From positions 436,001-496,000 of the forward strand of contig JAQGDQ010000014.1 of NCBI GenBank assembly GCA_030141605.1: 60,000 nt of DNA. Direction: 5' to 3'. Below, in pieces: positions 11,785-23,628 of the stretch. Origin of the DNA: Tubiluchus corallicola (taxonomy: Eukaryota; Priapulida; Priapulimorpha; Priapulimorphida; Tubiluchidae). Both the position numbers and the translations under genes were made by a program. The notes under the pieces are model-generated. The model searched no databases. It saw nothing but the letters and a program-made list of their open reading frames with translations, and was not told the DNA's origin. Position 1 is the stretch's first letter. Every line of letters starts with the position of its first letter.

Positions 11785-12354
11785 GTGTAATTAGACTGTG
11801 TGAGACTAATTTTGAAATCAACTTCAAACGTACACTATCAAAATTAGTCTATATTAGAAAATCTGTGTTAGTCTAATTTCCACACAAACAACTTTCATAG
11901 GATTTTTTCACTCCAATATGGAGTTTATTTTTTATGAAATTCAAATGACAGTAACAATGTCTCGCTTTTCAATCAGAATCCTTCTTCAGCTGGCTTAGAC
12001 TCTGAGCTAGAGTTTCTTCTCGAACCTACTTGCTATTGAACTTTTCTTAGTATTTTGCTACGTTTTCCTGCAACACGGGGTTCAGTTGCATTGTATTCCC
12101 ATTTGCCGCCCGCATCCAACGCCAAACCAGTGCGTATTATTGCTTTCCTGGCAAAAGTCGTGCAGTGCTCATCTTGCTGATTATTTACTGCTCGTACAGA
12201 ATCGGTTGCCACATTGCATAAGCCTCTGTTTCATGTGTTCAACACCTGCACTGCGCAGTGCAACACAGACTAATTTTACACCGGAAGAAGACACAAAAAG
12301 TTCATTTTAAAATTAGTCTGTGTGAGACTATTTTTCTACACAGACTAGTTACAC
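11785..12354. mobile_element. Non-autonomous TIR element (MITE-like), about 570 bp
   Basis: The left end GTGTAATTAGACTGTGTGAG (from 11785) is matched in inverted orientation by the right end CACAGACTAGTTACAC (to 12354). Internal inverted repeats are built from the same unit, for example AGACTAATTTTGA (from about 11804) against TCAAAATTAGTCT (to about 11851). AAAATTAGTCTGTGTGAG and ACACAGACTAATTTTA lie near the right end. There is no transposase frame and no clear target-site duplication. Confidence 0.6.
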
Positions 12355-12539
12355 CAAACAGTACAGCTATATCACCATTTGTTCTTTTTTCTCTTTCTGG
12401 CTTTTGTTCTGCATTAATTTCTTTGTTTTTCTTGTTGCTACTGTTGAGTATTTTGTGTTCAAAAAATGAAGCCATTGCAGGTAATTGAAGCTATTGCAAA
12501 TTATTGTAGAAGATCAGCCATCTCTTATTTTTACTCTCT

Positions 12540-12790
12540 CAATTTGCACGCCTGACAATCGCGAGAACTCTGTGGCGGCAAGAGATGCCCATGTAAATTG
12601 TAATTTCTAAATTATACTTTATTGTGACTAATGGCACTCATTTGACGTGTTCGTGTATAATTGAGCGGCATCTAGATGCAGTGAACAACAGCGTCCATGA
12701 TTATAACGTGCCTCTGCAGTCTCCAACTCTCAATTGGCAAATAATTACCGGCTATTGACAAATTGACCCGCATCTCGCAAGCTCTGACAT
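12540..12790. promoter_or_regulatory. Candidate non-coding regulatory block
   Basis: A higher-complexity, CG-containing stretch with homeodomain-like TAATTG/ATTA cores and no open frame. It precedes the minisatellite. This is a composition-based guess. Confidence 0.15.
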
Positions 12791-12857
12791 AGTAGGCTTC
12801 TGATAGTAAGTAATAGGTTAGAGGCATTGATTTCTGCCATTCGTGGTTAATACATCC

Positions 12858-13180
12858 ACTGAGCTAGGGGGATCTATGACACCCCGGTTTGAGCATGTAC
12901 TAAGCTTGGAGCGGATCCATGATACCCGGGCTCGACACATCGTGTACTTTCGAATCTATGACAGCAAGCCTCAGTGAATGTCGTACATCATGCGCTAAGC
13001 TTAGGGAGGGTCTAAGACACCCAAAGTTGAGCGTCGTGTGCGCGCGGGCGGATCTATGACACCCAGGCTTGAACATCGCATACAACGTTACTAAGTTTGG
13101 GGCGCATCTACCACACCAAAGCTCGAGCATCACGCGCATTAATGTTCTTGGGGCGGACCATAGCCACAGACACGTACATC
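12858..13180. repeat. Degenerate minisatellite, 40-57 bp units, about seven copies
   Basis: The core GGGCGGATCTATGACACCC followed by a GGCTTGAGCATCG-like stretch and a CTAAGCTTG-like stretch recurs. Its GATCTATGA-like core sits near 12871, 12914, 12953, 13010, 13051, 13104 and 13156. Units are diverged, and the array is clearly GC- and CpG-richer than its flanks. Confidence 0.75.
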
Positions 13181-13445
13181 CACTAAATTAGAGACAGTTT
13201 CATGGTGTACAGTTTTGAGTTCTGAACAACATATGAGCAGTATGTAGCCCAGTACGAACAATGTGCAGAATCTTGTTCTGAAATCCATTCATGGAGTTGA
13301 TGGTAATGATGGGTACATGATATATTTTGTTACTTATATAAACTTAGTTCGCTTATATAGGAGGCATCCCACTGTGCTGTTCAGTTTCGAAACTAAAAAG
13401 GTGACTACAGAAAACGCTTTCGTCTGCCAGGTTGGACGTCAATTT

Positions 13446-13700
13446 TAAATTTATATTACTATTTATTTCGTACACGTAGTACATTTTTACAGAGACAATA
13501 CAAAAAAGACAATAAAGTTAGTACAAAGGTATGCAAATGTGTGAAAAAACAACAGACATACATTAAATTAAGTACATAAAAAGTGTTGAAGATATATACA
13601 AGTGCGACAAGTGTAGGTAAATACAGATAAAAACCAACACGATAAAGTTATGACTGGTAATTTATACATCTTATTATGTATATATGCAGTGTAACAAAAT
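13446..13700 (-). mobile_element. Possible LINE 3'-end remnant
   Basis: On the minus strand the segment reads as AT-rich 3'-UTR-like DNA with CTTTATTGTC, TTTTTTGTATTG and a terminal ACGAAATAAATAG, resembling the end of a non-LTR element. No coding relic is visible. Confidence 0.25.
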
Positions 13701-14739
13701 GGTAGATTTGTTTGCTTTAAACAATAGTAATAATTTTTTTAGTTGAAGAGTGAATCTACAATGATGACGTGTACAATCTTCACAGTCTCTCTGTCTTACT
13801 GGTTTAATGAGAATAGCATCTCTTAGCTTGCTTAGAGCTTGTTCAAACACTGAAATAGGACTCTAACTATTTTCGCCGTCTCAAGGAGTACTTGGGAAGC
13901 GCAATATGAGCGTTTCCTTTCACATTCCGAGAATTGTCGCTACAAGGGAGAAATGTGACAAGCATTTTTATAGCACGGTGTACCGTAGTTGTTAAAGACA
14001 TCATAGACAACGCATTTTGAAGCGCCCTAGCGATTAGAAATGCATTAAGCATTGTGAAAAACATTATGCTGTGATGAATTAATAGAACAATTAATTATAC
14101 TAATAATTTGGCTGCATCTAAATTTAGCTTGCAGGCATCACGCTTTTTGGTAACTTAATTTGGCGATGTGGGAGTGTAGTTCATGCTTGTAATAACCCTG
14201 TGCCTTACTCGCTATCTAAATAATTTAAAGAAAAAAAAGGAAAAAAGTTGCACATCAATTCAGTTTTTTCCATGGTTGGCAATGCGTCACGACCATAAAC
14301 CATCAATATAAGACGTGTCTGTACAAGTACTACCAATAACTAGCAAATCATACCAGCCTATCTTCATTACTAATATCAGCTTTGAAGTTTTTATTTCATC
14401 TGGATTCAGCAGAACTGATGTTCGCAGAGCTGATGATATCGTTATCAGTCAATGATGGTATTTATCAACTATGATAGCATAATAACGATGATTATCAATG
14501 ATGTTAGTAGCAAGGGCCCCAGAATGATACCCCGAGGCACACCTTATATTGACAGCAATAGTCAAAATTGCATCTACAACAAAAATGTTTCTTAACAAAA
14601 TCATACTAATGTTTGACATAACTTCGTATGATTTATGGTTAGATTTCCAACGGCTAATTCTGTAATCTTCCTGTCTTAATTTTTGAAATAAACTGGCTTC
14701 AGTAACCCCGGAATTGCCGTAAAAGAGTTAAGCTGCTTA

Positions 14740-14965
14740 TCGATTTTCTGTCGGACCGAAATTTTTCCCGGACACCGGTAAATTGCAATGGTTACTCAAT
14801 TCAGCAATTGATTGGACACGGACAGCAGCGGAGCACTGATCCCGTCAACACCACGCAGCTCGGATTCACTGACCACTGAAGCCATTCATCGTGTGTACAA
14901 TAATGTATTCAGCGCGCCGCCCGCCGGGTCAATTGCCAATTTGCATAAATAATCATGTTTAGAGG
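14740..14965. promoter_or_regulatory. Candidate regulatory block with octamer-like site
   Basis: A locally CpG-richer segment (GCGCGCCGCCCGCCGGG near 14911) is followed by AATTTGCATAAATAATCATG, which contains the POU octamer variant ATTTGCATAA and homeodomain-like cores. There is no open frame. Confidence 0.25.
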
Positions 14966-15157
14966 AAGTAATTGTCCGTTTGATCTAAATCTGAATGCCT
15001 AGTGTCTTGGTAAAAGACTAACAGTAACTGCAGGTCATAGTTGAGGATGGCAAGAATAATGCTCTTTTTGAGTTTAATACTGTTCCAGGAGCACCATAAT
15101 TTAGCCAATTTTTGTTTTATTTCAAGATTAAATAAAATACAGATTCGCAGCTTTTTC

Positions 15158-15245
15158 ATCACGATCATCATCATTGCCGTAGTCGTCGTCGTCGTCGTCA
15201 CCACTATCATCATCTTCTTTGTCGTCGACGTCATCGTTCATCATA
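15158..15245. repeat. Imperfect (CAT/CGT)n trinucleotide tract
   Basis: Interrupted CAT, CGT and CAC units. The opposing Val- and Thr-rich frames are artefacts. Confidence 0.8.
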
Positions 15246-15355
15246 TTGTCAGTAAAATTTCATCATCACGTGTGGTATTTAAAAAGTTTCTTAAATTTCA
15301 TTCCACAACTTTATCTAAGGACATAAGCTTTAACACTGCGTTTCTAATAGTTGAG

Positions 15356-15365
15356 TAGATGGCGC
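15356..15365 (+). promoter_or_regulatory. CTCF-like core TAGATGGCGC, site 2
   Basis: An exact 10-mer, followed by CGCCTGC. Confidence 0.3.
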
Positions 15366-15889
15366 CGCCTGCTTGGTAAAATAAAGAATAGCAAAGTGTT
15401 TAGAGCTGCAACTGCTTAGCGCCTCAAGGTAAATCGTCCTTAGCTTGGTTAACTATTGATTTGATACATGCCATGAAAACTCGGCAGTTTAATCTGTTAT
15501 ACACCTTAAACTATTTTTATTTCGATGAGGAAGGAACACGACCAAGACATCTCTTCCGGTTCAGTTGATTCACCTCAGGAGATTAAGACTACTATCTAGA
15601 CTAAGTACGCTCCGCCATTGAGTGCTAGACGTAGACTGCAGAGTACAGAACTGTATATGTCAAAAATTAATAAAATTGAAAAATACTGTTGTAAAATTAG
15701 ATCAGCATAGTAAGATATGATATATACAAATACATCAAATACAAATTTTCAATAAAAAGGTTTAGGCCTGTTGCTGTTGCTGACATCTCACTGATTAATT
15801 TTCAGTTTGATGCTATAACATAGCGTATCTTCGGAAAAAATATTTTGTTGCAGAAAATTTCTGTTAAAATATTTTAGCTTCCTATGTTG

Positions 15890-16215
15890 TTCTCATTAAC
15901 TTTCAAACTTTGTTAAAACGCGTATAACGAAAAAGCACATTGGATTTATTTTTTTAAAACATCAACTTATTGGTAGTATAATTAGGAAGGGAAAGTGGTG
16001 TTTGCATCACACAGTTGCAGTTCAATTTTATAAAGATGTTTCATGGCTTCTAAACACGTAATCGAAGAAAAAATTTAATTTTCTTTTAGTCTATCTTGTA
16101 TTTGTCTATCTTTTAATTCTTGATGAACTGTTAAGTGCTTTAAATTCAGCAATGATGAGGTTGTTGTCTTGTGAAACAACTTTTGCAAGCGCGAGAAAGT
16201 GAAAATTTATATTCA
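15890..16215 (+). repeat. Dispersed repeat family B, copy 1
   Basis: Aligns in direct orientation with 19690-19985. Shared blocks in order are GCAC-TTGGATTT, ATTAAAA-ATCAA-TT, a GTGTTTGCATCACACAG counterpart, CAGTT-AATTTT, TTGATGAAC, a GATGAG-T block, GAAACAA-CTTTTG and a terminal GCGAGAAAGTGAAA-TTTATAT. There is no coding capacity. The name is local to this report. Confidence 0.55.
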
Positions 16216-17329
16216 GCAACTTTTTGCTTTCATCATGAACATAATTCATTAACTTTTTAGAAAGTAAACTTAGAAGAAATGAAAACAGAAGAAATGAAAT
16301 GAGAAACAGTCGTAGATTACATACTTAGCAGTTAATAGCATTGATAACACTGTTCGCGATAGGACTTAAACAGTTGACAATGTGACCAAAAACTATTATT
16401 GGATTAGACAGCAATTTGTTAAATAACTGATTACAAAAATGATTTTTTCCATCATGAAGCCTAGAGGGCGTCGTAAAGGGTCTGGGTAAGGCTAGGGTGG
16501 AATACACGGCAAGGAGAGCGTAAAGCAAACAGAAAACAGGGAAGACAGGGTAGAATAAGAGAAATTAGGGAATGAAACAGAAAATGCGAAGAAAAAAAGC
16601 AGGCATGTATGTTTTTATATTACAAGGTAAAAAAATAACCACTAAAACACCTGCATATATGTATTTGTAAATAACGGAGGGCCTCCTTGGAAAGCAGTGC
16701 TAAGCACTTGAAGGAGCTAGCCTCTTACAAGATTGCTAAAAAATATAAATATCATTAGTTTTAACCAAAATATGGAGAATATAACTAGCACCAAAGTTGA
16801 CAAAGTAAAATTATATGATATGCAATTATGGTGCTACTTGTTTTTCCACGCTCTTGAGTTCACACTGGCGATGGCAAGTAGTGTCATTTCTGAAAAACCT
16901 GTTAGTGTTTATAAAATTTCTGCACTAACCATGATTTCTGAAATTGTTTCAGTGGCTATTTTTGTGGGACTGATGGCATTTTCCCGTGAAATTTCTATAT
17001 TACAATTATTAATTAAACGCACACATTATAGCAGGGTGTTGCTACATGAAGAAATAACTCTATACGGAATTTTAAACTTTACTGTAAAAATTAAATCAGG
17101 CAAATAAACGAAAACATACGTGGTAATACAACAAATCCATTCTATTCCTTTATTCGTTCAGACAACAATGTTTTCACAAATTTCTACAACTCTAAGCACG
17201 TGAAAACGTGATTACTATTGCACTCAATACTACTGTAATCACTGTTGACTCTACTTTAACTTCATTTTAGTTGAATTGTTATAACATCGAAATGTTTCAA
17301 GTTATAGTAGCGAACTTTCAGCACATGTG
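16216..17329. other. No supported gene; one 111-codon ATG frame
   Basis: The frame starting at ATG 16772 and ending at 17107 encodes a peptide with two hydrophobic stretches (around residues 18-40 and 68-80). Codon composition looks like translated AT-rich DNA, and I see no splice or domain support. Probably not a gene. Confidence 0.3.
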
Positions 17330-17405
17330 AGAAAAGGAGGAGGAGAAAGAGGGGAGGAGGACGAGAGAGAGTGAGAAAAAGAGGGAGAAGGGGAGAGAGA
17401 GAGAG
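17330..17405. repeat. Polypurine (GA-rich) tract
   Basis: About 75 nt of almost pure purine made of GGAGGA, GAGA and AAAGAGG units. Confidence 0.85.
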
Positions 17406-18039
17406 ATCTTTGGACCTTTGGTCACTGAAATTGTTGTTTAGCAGTTGTTGGATGACCACTACACGTGTTCGAACTAACAGTTGTTGTTCGTCTCGAGTTA
17501 GCGGTGTGCCAACGTCCTTGCTTGTTTTGGAGCAATTGGTTGACATTTGAAGAGAAAGTGAAGTGGAAAACAGTCACATTGTCAGCGCAAATTCGCACAG
17601 CCCTGTCACTTTTATCTGCCAGCAATGCAGCGTGCTTACAGATTCATTGTCGTGTATTAAGTCTCTACATACACACACGCTCACTCACACAGGCAGAGGA
17701 AATTACTTGATTTTCACTGCGGATTTATCGTCGAGAGATTTGTCCGTTTTCCGATGCAGCACCAGAGTGCAGGCCGGCACTGTCCGACACAGCTTACCCG
17801 GATTAATAGGACGCTAGGGGCTGAACCATGACCATATCAACGAATAGAAGTACATAGCTGACTTATGATTAGAAAACAGGGTTGATTCATAATTAGAAAT
17901 TTATAAATTATTATTAGGATGGACTTGCGTGTGATCAGTTCTACGAGCTACGATTCAAATAACAATGATTTGTGGCTAGATTCATGATTAATCTACAATT
18001 TACATCATTGTGTAAGACACTGTTCTATGATGGACGTGA

Positions 18040-18290
18040 ATAGTTGAGCGATTGTTATGTGCTTAGTGATCGTAGTTAAGCAACCGAGAGCCTGGATAGT
18101 GATTGATGGGTGACCACCAGGTTGAGTACTAGCCCCGTTTCATCTGCCATGCTACCCTTGAGTATTGTACTGGCTGAGGGGGATATGTTTATAATACTTC
18201 TGAATGTGACTGCGACACTTCTGTCGGTCCAGTGCCTCATCTTAGAATATCAATGAAATTGGTTCCAGTCCGTGACAGTTATTTACATTA
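18040..18290 (+). mobile_element. 5S rRNA-derived SINE-like element or 5S pseudogene
   Basis: The head at about 18066-18130 carries the 5S internal promoter layout in order: box A-like GTAGTTAAGCAACCGAGAGC, intermediate element-like GCCTGGATAGTG and box C-like GATGGGTGACCACCAGG. The 5' third of 5S is not recognisable. About 150 bp of unrelated body follows, which suggests a 5S-headed SINE (SINE3 type), though a fused pseudogene is possible. Confidence 0.55.
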
Positions 18291-19689
18291 AACAGCACTG
18301 CAACCTTGGGGACTGGTTAAATGTGTTAGCGTCTTATTCTTCAATAATTAAGATTTTGCCAAATGGTTGTACTGAAGGCACTAAAGGTTGTATTAAATGT
18401 ACTCAGTAAAGGCAATTTTTGTGGCTGGTTTGCTTGCCATGCCAAAATACACAATATTTACTAAGATGATGTGCATATCGAAAATTTCATGTATAAAAAA
18501 CATAACATTTGTTTCTCTTCTTGTTAAATTATTACAAGTTACACGAAGGACACCTTTTCATTGTTGCAAAGGAATTTTGCGTAAATTTACAAAATGTTGT
18601 ATTTTTTAGAAAATACATTTTTAAGAAATTTCCTAGTTACGCAGCTTAACCATTTGCGCACAATCTTGCGCTTATATTAAAAATTACGCGTTCTGATCTC
18701 CATGACCAGGGCTAAGATCTTTATTTGCCCAGAAAAAAAGCTAATTTTAAATCGACGTGTAAAAGACGGTGGGCACGTTTAGAGTAATGAATTTTTTATT
18801 TACATTTGTCCCTGTGTTTTTTAAGTTTGATTAGTAGCTTAGAAATGTTAATAATGACGTCATTGCATGACGACGAGTTTTTTTACGTGCGTTTCACACA
18901 TTTTTGTCATAACGAAATTTCTAATAGGGGGAGTGATTTAACGAGGCTATGCTGACGTCATGACCATGTTGTCCTGGGCTAAATCTAGCTGTCAAATCCT
19001 GAGACCTAGACTTCTTCTTGCAGATGGGCAGAGAAAAGCAAGAGTGGTGCCTTGTAGCATGCTTTTTGGTTTTTCACTTGCGAAGTAACCTATAATGAAG
19101 TGTGTTTCGCTGTGATGTAATAGTTTTTAGTTACTCGCTTATTTTTTAGTTATTATATTTGGAAAAGGCCGTAGCCGTGCGTGTAGAGCAGCTAGGAATT
19201 GGGAATTTGGGGCAATGATGCTTTGTCATGGTAACACTTCATATCTCAAAGCTCATGCGAATCAGGACGGAATTGGCCATGCGACAGCCAAAAATGAAAA
19301 CGTAATTTAATAGGAAAATTAGAGTTTTCTTAAGCTGGCTTCTTTTTCCACAAAAGTACAGATCATTTTTAACAATCTTGTTAAAATCTCAGGTTTTTTT
19401 TAGTGCAAAATGTGAAACTCTTGGGCTTGCACTCTAGTTAAGCTTGCACTTGGCTTTTTTCTTGAGTTCGACAGTTGTTGATGCTCTCGATTGAAGCCTT
19501 GCATCTCGACACTTTTGCATCCTTTGTTGACTGTTGCTTTGGTCTCCAAATTCCTCGACCACTAATGAAAGAATTTTTAATTATCTCCTCCAAAGTAGGC
19601 GCGCTCACGCTGGAATGCAGCTACAGTGATCGATTCGTGGGACTCAAGTCTTTGAATCAATATGCGACGTTTCTATGGCAACTAAAATT

Positions 19690-19985
19690 CTCAGATTGTG
19701 AAAATGCGCACTGGATTTTTTTTATTAAAATATCAAGTTGTTGATCGTGTAATTTAGAAGAAAAACTGGGTTTCACGTTACACAAACACCGCTACAGTTA
19801 AATTTTTTAGAAGTGATTTGTTTTTTCTTTTCCAAGAAAAGACCTCTAATCGAAAAAACAACATTTTTAATTTGCTTTGTCTACCTTTGATGAACAACTG
19901 AATTTATGTTTTTCGGGTAACGATGAGATTACTTTTTTGAAACAAACTTTTGTAAGTGTGAAACTTTATATGTAGTACTTTATAA
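19690..19985 (+). repeat. Dispersed repeat family B, copy 2
   Basis: Diverged direct-orientation relative of 15890-16215. The colinear blocks are listed at copy 1. Confidence 0.55.
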
Positions 19986-20379
19986 TTTCGGATGGTGCCA
20001 AACGCTTAGCGAAATGTTATGCAGTGAACAGACCAACTGAAAGTTGTGGTATAGATCACAGTGAAGAAACATTTTCATGCACATAATGCAATCACAGGTT
20101 CCCTGGTTTATTAAAGTAGCTAAACTCAGGTTTCAGATTTGACATCGAAAATTGATCTCAGACACACCAAAAAAGAGGAAATGAAAGAGACGTCTGTTAG
20201 ATCGTGGGCCAACGTGTTTTGATGTAAAAATGTAAGGCTAAGCAAGTCTTATGATCAATCCGAATTGCATGGAAAATTGTCATTATTTTTAATTACTCAC
20301 TTATACATATTCGACATAATCTTGATCTTTGCTAATGTGTATGATATAATGATCTTACGCTGGTAGTAATAGTATTTTT

Positions 20380-20530
20380 ATTGTCATTAAGACCAACAAG
20401 ATTACATGTACATTTACAACAACGACACGTGTAACTCGCAATATTACAAACGAAGCAGATATTAGTTTAAATTTGCTAAAGTGTAGCACAAACATTTACA
20501 GCAATGGCAGTAAATTTTTTTAACATACTA
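20380..20530 (-). mobile_element. Possible LINE 3'-end remnant
   Basis: On the minus strand it reads as AT-rich DNA ending ...TGACAATAAAAATACTATT, like the tail of a non-LTR element. There is no coding relic. Confidence 0.2.
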
Positions 20531-23500
20531 TCTTCTGGAACGGTATTAACAACCAGTAACAATTTAGTGATAAAATTTGAGCTAATTTTACTGTCACTTA
20601 CATAAATAATTAAGAAAGTCACCTAAAAATATTCCGCAGGTTAAAAGGTCGATATCACGAAACTCCAGAACATTACTTAAATTTAGATTGTATTTTTCTC
20701 TTACCGCTTTTGTAAATTCGCAAACAGTAACATGTTCTTTCTCTGGCACTGCTTTACTGCAGGGTCACAGCCTTAGGTATTGTGGGATAGGGGACCTATA
20801 ACTCACAGTTGATATAGCTAACTTTTAATGCGAATCAGTGTCGCTGGTGTATATCAGCCTCCACAAGAAGAATGATTATAGTTTACTGAAACCCTGCAGC
20901 TAATCGTCGTGTAATTACTATGGGTTAGTATCAAATTTCTCAACCTCGCTCATTGACAACTGCACGACCTACTTAATAGGAATCTCACATTAAATTGTGC
21001 CTATTTAAATATATGCCGTGGAAAACGGACTTTCCGTTTTGCACATTAGGTGCTTAAATTCAACTTTGAAAAAATGTTTATAACATGACTGTTTGCATGT
21101 CATTGTGATATTTCTTCTTTTTCAACAATTATAGTAAAAGTAAGAAAGTCAAGCAGAACCTCACTGTAAGCTTCTACCGCTTAAAATCCTATTCTCATTA
21201 CGAATATTCAATTTATTTTTTATAAACATGCTGTAAAACTTGTTTCTTTTGATTTTTTATCACATCGCTGTTAGCTGTATTAAGTTTGAAGAATCGTCAT
21301 TTTTTTGCTGCGCGAGATGAATAACGTAATGAGTGCAGTCACGAGGTCACCAAAGATCGGTAAAGAAACATCGGTAACCAAAGACGCTTTCTGTATTACG
21401 TATGTCATTCTTGCTCATAGACGCAAAACTTGGCGTCTTTATGGCAATGCACGTGTTCGAAATTCGCCAGAAAAAGCTAAGTTATTTAATTTATGAGTTT
21501 CCTTTCTGTAAAAATAAGTATAACTTCTTTGAGCAATCATTAGAATGCGTTGAAAAACTTCTATGTCTGTTGGGGTTATATAGGCCTTTAAGCGATTAGC
21601 TATGTTAACGATAGCGATGAGACTTTGCCACGAGTTTTGATTTTTACTTCTACTGAATTTTTGCTTCACATCAACTTGAACAAATATGCAGAATAACCAG
21701 TTTACGGAGATTTTCTCGATTTTATACACATAAGCTTAGAGAATAAAGTAATTCATTATTAACAACAATGATTATAATGAATGTAGATATGAAGTCTCTG
21801 GTCATATGCAGGAATATTTATGCCGTAACAAACAAAATACTATTGGAAATTTATCTCCATAACACTCAAATTCTACACAATAATACATTTCGTGTGGCTG
21901 CCAAAACCAGGTTCAAATCTGGGCTGCAGTACAGCTTTTCATACTTGCAGTCTCTCAAGTTCGGAATCGAAAATTAATCGTTAATAATAACCTTGACATT
22001 AAAATTATAATAAATAATGTATATACGTAGGTTGTAATGTGTATGCGTAGGCAGTGAGCAGTGAGTCTGCTTAATCAGAGCTTCTAGGACTTTTTCCGAG
22101 GGGACGCTAGTAAATCGAAATGGACAATTTCTCTTCGTGTTAATTTTATGCTAAAGCTTTATGAACATTGCAATAAGATTAAACACAGCCTGTTGATATA
22201 CTTGACGCATGAAGTTATCCGATTCCAAATCGCAAAAATGAAGTTAATTGCAACTGAAGTTTTTACTAAGCCGTAAAATATGTAGAGTTACGTACTCTAT
22301 ATTAATGCCCCAAACGCAGAGAAACTATATTCACCCTCCTTTGTCACTTATTCGTTCCACGTAAGTCGTCTGACATTTGAGTGTAAGAAGTTCTCGTTTA
22401 CAAATAGAAAAATACAAATAGAATAGTTTGTAGAACTGCAATGCGGTTAGACGCTAAAGTGCCTACTAGGTTTGAAATTTCCTAAACTAGTTGACTGAAC
22501 GGTGTCTGCTAAATATGTCGCTTTATTATTAGAAAGTGAGTAAAGACATCTTTTATAATAACGGTAATAATGAATGATATCTATGTTTCTCCACGGGCAC
22601 TTAAACCTGTCAACTTAGATAAAATACAAATGGAGTGTCGTAAATGGGTGTTTAGCTATAATGCGGCCGCGCCAGACCAATCTAACAAACAGCAACGCGG
22701 ACTCCCTAAACTGATGAGTATTTTGAGCCGATAAGGGAAAATCAATAAGCTTTTTTCAGCCAATAGCGGGAATCAGTGTGAACGCAATATGGCTAATTGG
22801 GATTGGAATAATGCTGGCGCTTCGTCCTTAAATAGTTTACTAATCATTTGTGTAAAACTGCTTACTGGCTGTCTGATAATGATAGCAGGTAATACGAAAC
22901 CTAAATGGCCAGGTCTATATTCATAGTGACTTTGGTAACATCTGTTGACTAACTAACCAACCATCTGAAGAGAAAGACTGACCACCTCAAAAAATTAACC
23001 AGTAAAACGATCCGATTGACTGGCCTGATTAAATTAGGGTGTAGCAGACTGGCTGATTTATCAACCAGTCAATGGAAAGAACGATTGTATATAGACAGAC
23101 AAACAAATGAATAGAAAAACGAATAAATCATGTATCTGACTGATCTTCTGCCGACGGATGGATGGACAGAGTAACAGCATGCCTGAAAATTTTAAGCAGC
23201 GTGTTCTGTTGAATTTTAAACAAACTTGCATTTTATGTCTTTAAATTTTTCTGTGTTATAAAGTACTAAATGTCTATAGCGTTTTCTATATTGGCTGGCC
23301 GCTCCCTTGCGAGAAATTTTCAATTTACACACTCTATTCTTGTCTACGACCTACCGATAGTGTTTTAATTGAGCGAACAAAATAGATGTGATCTTCTCTT
23401 AGTAAATCATAATAAAATCTGCTCAATGTCTTATGTTGTTGCTATGCTTAATAGTTTATGCGCATGATTGCACTATTATCCCCCGGCTGATTAAACCAGC

Positions 23501-23579
23501 ATAATAATAATAATACGTTTTTATCTGAATCGTTTAGCGCTGCATGTAGATTAGATTTGCTGGTGTTTGTGTCACTGGG
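20531..23579. other. No recognisable feature
   Basis: AT-rich DNA. Degenerate 4-mer runs (CAACC/ACTG types) at about 22940-23165 look like an eroded microsatellite. No exon chain is seen. Confidence 0.45.
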
Positions 23580-23628
23580 TTGTTGTTGTTGTTGTAGTCA
23601 TCATCATCGTCGTCGTCGTCGTCGTCGA
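23580..23628. repeat. (GTT)n(CAT)n(CGT)n trinucleotide tract
   Basis: Short adjacent blocks of GTT, CAT and CGT units. Confidence 0.9.

Larger units (their letters stand above)
13181..15150. other. Mostly unannotated AT-rich DNA
   Basis: Apart from the possible LINE tail and the CpG/octamer block at 14740-14965, I see nothing that supports a gene. Confidence 0.4.

Noticed and set aside
12858-13180. CRISPR-like array
   Set aside because: This is a eukaryotic window. Units are diverged with irregular 40-57 bp spacing and no constant repeat/spacer structure.
16733-17107. 124-codon frame with hydrophobic segments
   Set aside because: Starts at TTG. The ATG version (111 codons) lacks any supporting motif or splice partner, so it is noted only as a stretch description.
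22660-22690. NotI-like GCGGCCGC site as evidence of vector or cloning sequence
   Set aside because: A single 8-mer in otherwise ordinary genomic DNA. No linker or vector sequence adjoins it.
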